Assembly (NCBI GenBank): GCA_902651635.1
Contig: CACRSC010000118.1
Span: 326,793 to 359,970, forward strand
Direction: 5' to 3'
Length of the DNA: 33,178 nt
Source: Mastigamoeba balamuthi
Lineage: Eukaryota > Evosea > Mastigamoebida > Mastigamoebidae
In this document: positions 1 to 9,190 of the stretch, in pieces
How the letters are laid out: each line of letters starts with the position of its first letter
How positions within the stretch are numbered: position 1 is the stretch's first letter
Notes under the pieces: generated by a model
What the model saw: the letters and a program-made list of their open reading frames with translations, nothing else
Told to the model about the DNA's origin: nothing
The model's database searches: none
Position numbers and translations under genes: made by a program

Positions 1-830
1 GTGGGGTTCGAGGGGCTGTACCGGACACTGGACCCCTCGAGCGTCGTGGAGCTGCTCAACGCGCTGTTCACGCGGTTCGACCAGATGGCCGCGTTCCACG
101 GGCTGTCGCCGCTGCGGACAGACGCGGATGAGTACATCGTGGTGGCCAACATGGCGGGCGACACCGAGGACCACGCGTCGCGGGCTGTGCGGCTGGCGGT
201 GGACATGGTGGCGGGCATGCGGGATTGGAACACCGGGGAGGGGCAGACCAAGACCCCCATCAGAATCCGCTGTGCCGTCCACACAGACGCATTCGTGAGC
301 TCCCTCCCCCAAGTTCGCTCTGCAATTTCATCTCATTGGCTATTGATGGCGACCAGGTGAGTGGAGTGATCAAGACCAAGAGCTGTTTGTTTGACTGCTG
401 GGGCAGCGCAGTGCCCACCGCAGAGGCCATTGCCGAGTCGTGCGCCCCCAACTCCATTCTGGTGTCGCGGGCCACTGTGGTAGCGCTTCCCGACGTGTCG
501 GAGGTCTCTCTGCTGCCGCACACGCCGGTCGCTGTGGGCGACGGCGCCGTGGAGGTGTACGTGCTGCAGGGTACCATCACGTGCAGCCCCAGCGAGTCGC
601 CCACGCTCGAGTCGTCGCTGTTCGTCCCGCTGGGAGGCGTCGACTACGGCGTTTTCTCGGGTACTGCGAACCCCGTGGACACGGTGTTCGACGTCCCCTC
701 GGACCTGCCGCGCATGGGTGGGATGTCGTCGCTGTCGTTCGCGCCCCCGTTCAGCTCGGCCAACATTCAGTCGGCGGGGCCGTTGACACAGTTCTTCGAC
801 GTGAGCAACGCGCAGCCAGCGAGGGTGTAG
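1..830 (+). CDS. Class III adenylate/guanylate cyclase, C-terminal catalytic domain (5' end outside window)
   Basis: Two exons, 1-294 and 357-830 (stop TAG), are separated by a 62-nt phase-0 GT-AG intron (295-356). Joined, they read as a class III nucleotide cyclase domain. An 'LLNALFTRFD' helix is followed by 'RTDADEYIVVAN', which keeps the second metal-binding Asp, then 'CAVHTDAFVSGVIKTK', 'FDCWGSAVPTAEAIAES' and 'NSILVSRAT'. Such domains convert ATP or GTP to the cyclic nucleotide and usually sit at the cytosolic end of membrane receptors. The first metal-binding Asp would lie upstream of the window. The Asn and Arg that stabilise the transition state in catalytic (C2-type) halves are replaced (the 'PTAEA' stretch), so this half looks C1-like or inactive. 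After the domain comes a tail of about 130 residues rich in Ser and Pro without a recognised motif. The splice is supported because it restores the conserved region exactly. The family is sure; activity is not. Confidence 0.9.
295..356 (+). other. Spliceosomal intron in the cyclase gene
   Basis: This 62-nt GT-AG intron (donor GTGAGC, acceptor GACCAG) lies between codons. Reading through it gives a stop at 358-360, while removing it joins 'HTDAF' to 'VSGVIKTK', the expected beta-strand pair of the cyclase fold. Confidence 0.85.
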
Positions 831-1609
831 TGAAGTCGCCACGCGCGACTCACTCAGGCCTTATCCACCCTCGCATTGGAAATAACTTTTGTCTCTATTG
901 TCTCATACAATCAACTGTGTTCCATGCTCTACTTCCATCGCAGAGGCAATCATCTGCTGTCTAGGTATCGCCGGGGGAACCTTCTTGAGACACTAGCTTT
1001 GTGAATAGAACAAAGACCGCAACACACATACCCCGGCGTTGTTTGTTGTGGTGTGCCAACGTGGCCAAGGAGACTCGCCTTCTTGCTTGCTGCGACCTGC
1101 TTCCCACGTTCCTGTTAGTCCATCTTCTGGCATCAATGAGGGCCGGACATTCCCGATCCCTCGGCCCATTTCCCTGCGTCGCTCACTCAGCTTCCCAGTG
1201 ACCAGGCAGGGGAGGGATGTGTCAAATGGTCGGGGATGTGCTTCCAAACAACATATCTATCTGAGCGTTGTGTTTGCAAGAACAGGCGCGCTTCCCATCA
1301 CAGCGGTGGCTTGGCTGCCGCTGTGTCTCAAGCTACCATCCCGATTCAGGCTGCAGGGGTTTGAGTGGTGACCCTCTTCCCGAGAAGCAGTGCTCAGCCC
1401 TTGCCTCGCTGCGCGCAGGCGGTGTGTGCCAGCCAACCCCAACTGCACACGAGCCAGGGGCAATAGCACCACCAGAAGCGGGGTTAACTCAGGAGCCACG
1501 CGGACGTGGAGGCCTGCATTGTTCCGAACACCCAAGGAGATTTGAACCAACGCGCAGATTTTTTCCGGAACCGCACAGACACGCCGTTAGAAACCCCCCG
1601 GGCCACACC
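831..1609. other. Gene-free spacer between the cyclase and the first membrane-protein copy
   Basis: No reading frame here resembles a protein. The first 50 bases downstream of the cyclase stop belong to a segment that recurs in decayed form at 2751-2865 and 4713-4765. The last 45 bases hold AACCGCACAGACAC (from 1569), which resembles a short motif seen just upstream of other starts in the window. Confidence 0.5.
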
Positions 1610-2495
1610 ATGCAGCCCCCTACACTGCTAGCCGCCTGCTGCCTGGCCCTCCTCGGCTGCACCGCGGCCCAGGCCGCCGACACCGACGCGGCGCCCCTCA
1701 AACTGCTGGCCGAGGGCTCGGACGCGGAGGTTGCGTGGGGGCTGGGCCTCGCAGCGCTGCTCGCCTACTACCCCTGGGCCCTCGGAAGGGTGCCCCCCCC
1801 AGCCTCCCCAGCTCCCCCCCGGCTCACAGACGCTGGGCAGGGCGCCAGGAGCCTCGCCCGGGAGTTCTCGTGCGGCCTGGTCCTCTCGGTCGTGTGGAAC
1901 GCAGCGATGACGTTGCCGTTTGTCTTGGCGCTCTCGATCAACGGAGAGGTGCCTGCCCCCCACACCGGCACCAAGCACATCCTGGGGGCGCACTCCCACG
2001 TAAGGGGGGCACCCCTGGGGAAACCCTGGAGCTCCTCCCAGGGTGCCCCAGGGGACACTCCGGGGGAACTCTGGGATACGGTCACACTCTGAGGGCACCC
2101 GGGGGAACACCCACACCTGCTCAGCCAGAGAGGCGGGGGAAACCGTGGGGGAAACCCTGGGGGATCCCCAAGTGCACACACCAGTGGGGTTTTTGTCCCG
2201 TGCACTGCTCTCCAGCGCCCTGACAGCTCCGCCGGCGGTGCAGGCCGCGCTGAGGAGGTGGCTGGGGGTCGTGGCGCCAGACCACGTGCTGCTGAGGGCG
2301 CTGGTGTGCCTGCTAGACGTGGCTGCAGCAGCGCGCGGCCTGAGCTCCCTGTCGCCCTACACGGCGCTGGTGTACTCGGCAGTGGCCATGTGGCTCAGGG
2401 CCACCGTGTCCCTTGTGGTCGCCGTCTCGCTCGTCCTCTGCGGGTGGAGGGGCCACGAGTTCCCCAAGGAGCTCAAGCTCTGCCGTGGTGAGTGA
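1610..2495 (+). CDS. Small multi-span membrane protein, tandem family copy 1 (unknown function)
   Basis: Proposed exons are 1610-1948 and 2244-2495, giving 196 residues. The start was chosen because a typical signal peptide follows (residues 1-23, ending 'AAQAAD'). Three to four hydrophobic spans follow, at about residues 38-56, 84-108, 125-140 and 155-177. I do not recognise the family. The model is supported by the neighbouring gene at 3045, which aligns over the whole length. Shared landmarks are an Ala-start exon with 'VVAP/VVPR' after the intron, and a last span followed by 'LPEKL' or 'FPKEL'. The stretch of codons 61-72 (about 1790-1828), Pro-rich, may be a retained or lost intron. The protein ends right after the last span, and the stop TGA lies inside a perfect splice-donor hexamer GTGAGT (2488-2493). 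A longer spliced tail is therefore conceivable, but none is visible, and AATAAA follows 40 nt downstream. Confidence 0.62.
1949..2243 (+). other. 295-nt intron of copy 1 with internal short repeats
   Basis: The donor is GTGCCT and the acceptor GTGCAG, phase 0. The interior carries several degenerate copies of a G-rich unit of the form GGGGAAACCCTGG (for example at about 2018-2030, 2138-2150 and 2150-2162) and related CCCCAGGGG-type words. The matching intron of the next gene is only 62 nt, so the expansion is specific to this copy. Confidence 0.6.
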
Positions 2496-2534
2496 TGAGC
2501 GCATCTGCGAGAACAGTTGTTCTTCTGCCATGCA

Positions 2535-2540
2535 ATAAAG
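2535..2540 (+). terminator. Polyadenylation signal AATAAA of copy 1
   Basis: A canonical AATAAA lies 40 nt after the stop codon at 2493-2495, at a typical distance for 3'-end cleavage. It supports the short 196-residue product over a longer spliced form. Confidence 0.55.
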
Positions 2541-2750
2541 CAAGTGCCCCGACTGAGTACTCAGAGTGCTACGTGCAATGCTGCCCCTCCGCCTCCCTGC
2601 CTCTCAAGAGTGGTGCCTGCCCGAGTGCACTTGCCAGCTTCACGCGTTTCATGCAGAGGCACGCTCTCCTGCCGTCGTCCACAGGCTCTTCTGGGGGCTG
2701 CGAACCTCATTGATGCGGTTCCCCTCGAACCTTGCGCGCGTGTGCGTGTG

Positions 2751-2865
2751 TGTCGTCGCTGTCGTTCGCCTCCATTCGGCTCGGCAGACCCCATGAGAGT
2801 GCTTGTCTACGCGAGCAACGCGCCAAGGAGCGAGGCCGCCACAGAGTTTACCATCCTCGCATAGC
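2751..2865 (+). pseudogene. Decayed copy of the cyclase gene 3' end (remnant 1)
   Basis: Bases 2751-2769 are identical over 19 nt to 724-742 inside the last cyclase exon. The similarity continues, with gaps, through GCTCGGC, GAGCAACGCGC and AGCGAGG into the cyclase 3' flank (CGCCAC, ATCC, CCTCGCAT). The reading frame is not kept. It sits directly upstream of membrane-protein copy 2, just as the intact cyclase end sits upstream of copy 1. Confidence 0.72.
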
Positions 2866-3044
2866 AATTCGGACATCATATACACCGCATTCTACCACCA
2901 GCATCAACAGTCGAGCCATCGATGAGACAACGGGGCTGACGGTAGGTTTCTCTCTTTTGAACCTTTTGCGGAACTGGGGACCCTCTGAGCCCCCGCGTGC
3001 CTTTTCGATTGGCCAACCGCCACAACAAACAAATTCCCGAGGCG

Positions 3045-4482
3045 ATGTTTGTTGTGTTGCTGTTGTTGTTGTCGAGTCTGCTCTGCTGCGCGACGGCAGG
3101 CCTGGGCGAGGTCGAGGACACCGCCGCACCCCCGGCGTACCGGCCGTTGCTCAGGGGCCTGCTTGTCTTGCTGGCAGTGGGCGCCTGGCATCTGGGCAAG
3201 GTGCCAGCTCCGACGCCCACCCCCACACCCCATAGTCCCCACAGCCATACAGTTAGTTACTCACCGCTGAGGACCTGCAGGACGCTGCCAGGGCCAGAAA
3301 GGAAGACTTCTCCTTCGCCCTCACTGAGAGGATGGCGGTGGAGTGCGTGGCCACGCTCCTGTTCGCCCTGGGCCTCGCCCAAGACAGCCTGGTGCCCCGC
3401 CTGCACTCCCACGCCCCCTCGGTGGTCTCACCAGGGTCGGGGGGGGGCCACAGGCTGAGATCTGCGAGTGGGTCGACGATGTGGTCCCCAGAGAGGCTCA
3501 GTGGGCTGCGAGCGGGCTGGCCTGTGCGATCAAGGTGATCAGCGTGATCACCGCCCCGCACAACGACTCACTGCAGCAGCGGGACCTGCTGCCCGCTTTC
3601 GCGGTGCTGTTGTTGCCGCTCGTCAAGTACCTCTTGGCTGTGCTGGTCACGGCCTCTCTGGTCGCCTTGGGGTACTACGGCCGCGACCTGCCAGAGAAGC
3701 TCGAGAGCGCAGAGACCAGGTTCCGGAGCCTCATGGCTGTGCTGCTCCCGAAACTCGCAAGGCCTGAGGGCAAGGGGGCAGCACAGCAGAGCCCACCAGC
3801 CCAGAGCGACATGCACCCGTGCTCGGAGGAGCAACCCAAGGACCCCCCGGCGCAGCAGGACCCTCGCCAGCCGAGCAACGAGAACACGCCGCCGCCTCCA
3901 GCCACAGGCCCAGCTCACGCTCCCTCGGGCCCTGCCGATGCGCCCTCGTCTTCCTGTGCGGACCCGACAGCCCTGTGCGAGGCCGAGCTCGTCTGGCCAG
4001 GCCACGAGGAAGCAGATGCCAACACGCTAGCAACTGCGATCGGCAATACCCCACTCGAGCAGACCCAAGAAAAGCCTGTGCCTTCTGGCTCGCTCGAGAA
4101 TACGCTGCCTGAACCAGCCCAAGCAGCGCCGGTGCTTTCTGCCTCTGAGTCATTCGAAAATGCTCTTCCCGCACCAATCCAAGCGAGTGACATGCTTTAT
4201 GGCTCCACATCTGGCTTTCAGCAAGCCGCTTGGACATCTCCATCTTCGAATAGTGCTGTATACCTGCAGTCAGTAGATGCCAGGCCGAGAATGTCCTGGT
4301 CTTACACATACAACCCAGTCCCGTCTGTTTCAGCTACGCCTGCTCATCGTAAAAGCACCCCACCAGAGAGGAAGCGTATCTGCAAGGTTATCATCCAGAG
4401 TGGCAAGAGAATGGGCGAGAGATGTGGGAGACCAGTCAGCAGGTCATTTCCCTGCCAGTACCACGGTCTCGATGGCTTCTAG
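3045..4482 (+). CDS. Multi-span membrane protein with C-terminal Cys3His module, tandem family copy 2 (unknown function)
   Basis: Exons are 3045-3200, 3281-3391 and 3454-4482 (stop TAG), about 431 residues. The first intron could instead end at 3271, adding three codons. A signal peptide (residues 1-19) is followed by hydrophobic spans near residues 33-49, 62-80, 102-118 and 133-158. From about residue 175 the protein is Pro/Ser/Glu-rich and presumably cytosolic. Near 4020-4210 it contains three degenerate repeats of about 21 residues with core 'FENALPAPIQAS'. The last 35 residues hold a compact module, C-x13-C-x9-C-x2-H with 'SGKRMGERCG' and 'CQYHG', that looks metal-binding. Similar small Cys/His modules occur at the ends of many protist and giant-virus proteins (from memory, not searched). 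It is the longer paralogue of the gene at 1610 and the parent of the decayed copy at 4780-5710. Role unknown; a membrane adaptor or sensor is possible. Confidence 0.74.
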
Positions 4483-4712
4483 GGCACACCAAAGGCCTTC
4501 CGTCACCCTGAAGCATCGGCGATGAACTCCAACAATGGACACACTCAGTCGCAGTCACTACTTACTATTCCTCTCGGTATTAGAGTGCAGGAGGGGCCAC
4601 CTTCTCCGTCTGGGGGGGACCCAACTATGCGAATGCCCAAATGCCACTCCACTGCCCAAGGGTGGCAAAGTGGATCAAAGCGATCATTCTGCCACTCAAT
4701 TCGTTAAAATAG

Positions 4713-4765
4713 GATGCAGTGAGGCCGCCACACGTGTGTCTCACGCAGGCCTCATCCTCACTCAC
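4713..4765 (+). pseudogene. Short decayed copy of the cyclase 3' flank (remnant 2)
   Basis: This stretch aligns to the cyclase stop region and flank (about 828-872): AGTGAGGCCGCCAC versus AGTGAAGTCGCCAC, CTCACGCAGGCCTCATCC versus CTCACTCAGGCCTTATCC. It precedes the decayed third membrane-protein copy, repeating the order seen at 831 and 2838. Confidence 0.65.
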
Positions 4766-4779
4766 CTAGGAGTATCAGT

Positions 4780-5710
4780 GTGGCCTCTCTTGGCCCATCC
4801 GGACCATCAAGCAGGCAGCGTCAAGTGGCGAGGGCCTCAACGCCGGCGTTCGTGCGGGCACTGATACGCAACCGGCGACGTCATAAAGCCCTGGTGGTCA
4901 CCACTATCGGAATTCTATGGGGCCATCAGCTTGCCTCGCAAGGCTGGGCTCCAAAAGCAGAGTCGACATCCCCACAAGAACACCCTCTGCAGAACCTCAC
5001 AGCCATGGCAGCCTTTCGCCACAGGTGCCCCGATTTGCGGGACTCCAAATCCTCTGGGCTGCTGCGCCATTATCGATTCTCCACAACACACCCTGGTGCC
5101 CTCTGCCACACCCCTCCCACTCCACTCCATCCGCTCGCCGTCCCTCGTCTCACCGCCTCAGGGGCACAGGGAAATTGCCAATACCGGGCGCGGACGTGGT
5201 ACCCGACAGCCTTCAGTGGGGGTTCAGAGCACTCACATACCTGCTCAGCGTGATCTACGTAGTACACAGGCACCTCTTACGGAGCCTCACGGCTGACGGT
5301 GTTTATTCGCGACGTCTTAGCTCTGCTGATCACGGGACTGCTGGTTACCATGGGAGATTGCCTTGACTCCCGAAGAAGATTTCAGGTGCTGGGAAGGAGT
5401 ACCCGTGTTCACAGCAGACGGAAGAGCCTCCAATGGAATTCACAGACCTGGACACCACAGCAGAGCCCTCCAAACCAGAGTGAATCAGCTGGCATCAACC
5501 CGAGAATGACCTTCATGGCAGCCCCACTCATTCCTGGCTAGTCAAGGTTGTCACCTCCACATGCTGATAGTGGAAGCACTTCACCAGAGAACAAGCCAAT
5601 CTGCATGGCCACAATCAAAACCGGAAAGAGAATGGGGCAGATCTGTGGGAAACTAATCAGCCTGTTATCTTCCTGCCAGTACCACGGCTTTTCTGGTTCT
5701 AGGACACACC
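4780..5710 (+). pseudogene. Decayed third copy of the membrane-protein family
   Basis: Nucleotide and protein similarity to the gene at 3045-4482 runs through the whole segment, including fossil introns. Exon 1 is recalled by 'TPAFVRALI...WGHQLA' (about 4840-4940). The exon 2/intron 2 border is recalled by CCTGGTGCCC near 5092. The acceptor region GTCTCACC...CACAG with 'DVVPDSLQW' appears near 5195-5220, the last span as 'FIRDVLALLITGLLVTMG' (5300-5353), and the Cys module as 'TGKRMGQICG...CQYHG' (5600-5694). Breaks visible are a frame change between the 5195-5270 and 5299 segments, an in-frame TAG at 5539-5541 before the Cys module, and a one-base loss at the old stop so the frame runs on to 5760. 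All four metal ligands of the module survive. The similarity continues into the 3' flank (TACTATTCCTCT versus CACTATTCCCCT, then CAGGAGGGGC). I judge it a pseudogene, although the conserved module could still be part of a transcript. Confidence 0.75.
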
Positions 5711-6414
5711 TCACTGCCTTCACCCCTTGGACAGTGAACACTATTCCCCTTAGTATTTAGCACACAGGAGGGGCATCCTTCCTGGGATGGGGGCCTAATC
5801 CGTCATAGAGTTGTTGGTACACATGTGAACACCATCTCTTCATATCCTTCTAGAGGGCCATTTTTCGCCTCTTAGCGGCTCAATCGGGTCTTTTGCTCAT
5901 CACTATCCTTCTGAAAATCTCACTGAGCAATGCTGAAACATGACGGGACAATCCCACCATAGCGGTGGAGATCAACACACCAACAGGCCAGCGAAAGATC
6001 CGCAGGCATGAGGAAACTCTGATTTGGAAACACTTCAAATACCGGAAAAATGACCCCGAGCAAAAACCTAAACGAGAAAAGTGGTTATGAGTAGTTTTTC
6101 CCGTCTGAGCAGCTCTCTCAGTGAGAGAGCTTCTCAGACGAAAAAAACTACAAATGGGCGTGGCGACTAGCTCACCTGCTGGCAGCCACATCGAGAGCGC
6201 CATAGTACATCAATTGCTCGTGCTGTCTGCACAGACCCCTTCAGAGATGAACGGGCAATTTCTTTCTCCGCACACCGAGAAAGAAACACCGCTACAGATG
6301 AGCAAACGAGTTCGCGTTACAGTCCCGCACCCGCCACGTCACCCGTCCCCCGGCATCGCTCAACGTCCTCCTGCCCATTAAATTCCACCCCAAAGACAAC
6401 ACCACATCTCCAAA
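5711..6414. other. Gene-free spacer upstream of the acyltransferase
   Basis: AT-richer DNA with no supported gene. The first 100 bases are the duplicated 3' flank of the membrane-protein unit. The main structure is the long palindrome at 6091-6151. Confidence 0.5.
6091..6151. repeat. 61-nt near-perfect palindrome
   Basis: Two 30-nt arms (6091-6120 and 6122-6151) around a single G match at 27 of 30 positions. They start and end with GTAG...CTAC, with the core CGTCTGAG / CTCAGACG. As DNA it can extrude a cruciform; as RNA it would form a long hairpin. It lies 264 nt upstream of the acyltransferase start. No flanking target-site duplication is evident, so a small transposon relic is not proven. 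Confidence 0.8.
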
Positions 6415-8957
6415 ATGTCCGAGATCACCCTCGACGTCCATGCCGAGCAGTCGGAATCCTCTCGACAGGGCTCCGAGTCCCTGCCGGCCCCGCCCAGCAT
6501 TACGGAAACTGCCTCGCAGCCCTCTACTGCGTCGAAAGCTATGCCCGAGAAGGAGCGCAGGCGGGACGACATTCAAGTGCTGCGTGCCCTGGCAGTCAGC
6601 GTGGTCGTGCTGTTCCACCTCGGGCTGCCCTGGGCCAAGGGCGGATTCGTGGGAGTCGACGTCTTCTTCGTTATCAGCGGCTTCCTCGTGTTCGGCTCCG
6701 TTGTGAGTGCCACGCACAGCCCGATGCGTTTGTTGTTCAGACCACTAACGCTGCTTTGGCAGGTGCACGGGCTCTGCAAGAACGAGTTCTCTCTGGTGGA
6801 GTTTGTCGCCAGGAGGGCCAAGAGACTGAACCCACCGAGTGCTGTGATGCTCGTGCTGCTCGTGGCGTTCCTGTGGAGGTCTACGTACTGCATGTATAAC
6901 AACCAGTGCGGCAGGCAGATGACGGACGTCTTCTGGGCGTCACTGCAGGTGGCCAACATCCACCTGATGACCCAGAGGGGCGGCTACTTTGTCGAGTCGT
7001 CGCCCAGCATTGTCCTCCACTACTGGTCCCTCTCCGTGGAGGAGCAGCTCTACATCCTGGTTCCGGTTGCGCTTGTCCTCTTGCGCCTGGTTCTCAGAGA
7101 CCGCTTCCCCAAAGTCAGCCCCCATTTCGACAATCGAGGAATCAACCTCACCTGACCGCTGCCTCCAGGTGATCGGGCCAGTGCTGGGGGTCACTTCGCT
7201 GTTGTCGTTCGCGGTGATGTTTGCGCAGCCGTCCAAGTGGCGGTTCTACTTTGTGGCGAGTAGGTACTGGGAGTTCGGGCTGGGGGCGCTTGTGGCGCAC
7301 TACGCCTCCTTCATCCACGAAAACAAGTTCTCCTTCCTGCGGCCCACTCCGTGCAAGCTGCACTGGATCGCTCTCTACGTGGCCGCCTGGGCCTCAATGA
7401 TCGTTGCCAGCGTCCTCACGCCCAAGTGAGCCGTCCATGCCCTCTCTCACACTGGCGAGTTCTAACCCCCACCGACGACAGTGACGGGTACCCCAACGCC
7501 CTGACGCTGCCGGTGTGCCTGGCCGCTGCCCTTGTGATCGCGTGCAAGTTCGAGGTGAGGGCACCGGGGCTGAAGCAGCTGGGAGACGTGTCGTACTCGG
7601 TGTACCTCTACCACTGGCCAATCATCGTCCTCTGCCGGCTCTACGTCGGTTTGTCCTTGACGTCCAAGCCTGTGTGGTTTGTCTCTCTGCTCCTCACGGC
7701 CGCCTTCTCCTCCATGAGCTATCTGCTGATCGAGGTGCGCCCCCCGCGGGGTGGCCTATTGCCTGCTCTCGGGTGACACTCTTGGCACAGAAACCCCTGC
7801 AGAAGAGGAAGGCGCCGTGGTGGCTCTCACTGGGGCTTCTGGCCCTGGGAATGGGAGTGCCTGTGGGACTGTCCTTTGGTGCCAAGGCCACAATGCGGCC
7901 CATCCCCCCGATGTCTCCAGATGCGCTTCCCAACCCCAGTGGCAACAACGCGTGAGCAACGTGCTCCCCACCCTCGGGATGACAGTTCTGACGGGCTGCT
8001 CGGGCGTTTCAGGACTGTGGCACCGTGGACAACAAGCGGGAACTCGTTCTTCCCGCCCGCACTGCGGGTGAACTCTTTCGGGGCCACGAGTTTCTACCAG
8101 GACCCCTGGGTCGCGCGTCTCAACGAGCTCGAGGACCCCTCGGATCGCCTGTTCCACCGCACGCGCCGCGTTGCGCTGGCGGTCAACGGGGACTCGCACG
8201 TCATGCAGATCTGGAGGCTCCTGTTCGGGTACGGCCAGGCCCTCAACGCCACCTTCTGGAATGGCGGCGTCTCGCACGGCAGCCCCGACCGCTTCGAGGC
8301 CATGTGGAACCCGCCAGCCCTCTGGTCCGCCGACAACTACGACCACCGCCTGACCTTCCTGTCCTTCAGGGTGCGCTCCCCAGCGGCCCCCTCTCCGTTC
8401 ACCAGCACTGACATGCAGTGAATGCCCTCCGCGAGCAGCACCGCTTTGGGCAGTTCCCGCGGTGGGAGGACGACTTCAAGAGGTACGCGCGCCAGTGGAT
8501 CAGGAGGTCGACGTGCACAGTATTCCTGCAGGACAACCCCATATTCGTCGACGCCGACAGGTGGGAGCTGCCCTCGGAGCGGTGGCCGATCGAGTGCCTG
8601 CGGACGAGCGAGGCGTCGGCGTGCGCGTACGACCAGAGGAGGGTCCTCGAGAGCCCCGAGGTGGGGTGGGTCCGCGACATCCTGCGCGAGTCCCCGGAGC
8701 ACAGGGAAGCGGTGGACATGGTCTCGTTCAACGACCTCGTGTGCTGGGAGGGCATGTGCCACAGCCACGTCCACGACGTCCCCGTGTTCGCAGACTCGAA
8801 CCACTACACGGCGCAGTACGTCGACTACGCCCGAAACTTCATGGTGGCCCGGCTGCGGTCGTCTCCCTGCTTCGCTGAGGTAGAGGCCCTCATGGGGGCC
8901 TCGGCTGCCATAGAGTCGGCGTACGGCCCAGCAGCCCAGCATCGGCAGATTCTGTGA
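6415..8957 (+). CDS. Membrane acyltransferase (acyltransferase 3 / OafA type) fused to SGNH hydrolase
   Basis: Seven exons are proposed: 6415-6702, 6763-7113, 7169-7425, 7482-7734, 7791-7951, 8013-8370 and about 8436-8957, giving about 729 residues. After a Ser/Glu-rich N-tail of about 55 residues comes the acyltransferase 3 membrane domain. Its markers are 'DIQVLRALAVSVVVLFHLG' with the conserved His, 'GGFVGVDVFFVISGFL', 'WSLSVEEQLY', 'GDVSYSVYLYHWP' and 'SYLLIEKPLQKR'. The C-terminal half is an SGNH hydrolase with 'VNGDSH' (catalytic Ser near residue 498) and 'FADSNHYTAQYV' (Asp-x-x-His near 676-679). In bacteria this fusion O-acetylates surface glycans or peptidoglycan: the membrane part moves the acyl group across and the SGNH part transfers it. 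Here it probably acts in the secretory system or surface membrane. Five splice joins restore motifs exactly. The last one is uncertain: the obvious acceptor at 8418 gives an immediate stop, and acceptors at 8435 or 8438 keep the frame. Confidence 0.92.
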
Positions 8958-9190
8958 GACTGTCTCGGCAGTCACAAGGAAAAACATCAAATATTCGTTT
9001 TTTTGTATCACAGCAGACTCAATTGGTCCCATCCCAGCCAGTCATCCCGTGCATAGGGTCCCAGATTCTGTGCACATTGCGACTCTAGGCAGCTGAACTC
9101 AGACTCTCCCCTGACGAAAGTGATCAGATATTTGTGATCAGCGAACACCAAGGGACTGCTCCAGTTGTTTTTGGGCGTGTGGGCTGCCGA
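8958..9190. other. Short spacer between acyltransferase and kinase
   Basis: No gene is visible. A T-rich stretch (CGTTTTTTTG at about 8995) follows the acyltransferase stop. Confidence 0.4.

Noticed and set aside
3201-3271. Alternative first acceptor (3271) in membrane-protein copy 2
   Set aside because: Kept as a possible variant, not the main model. Both acceptors are in frame and only three codons differ, so sequence alone cannot decide.
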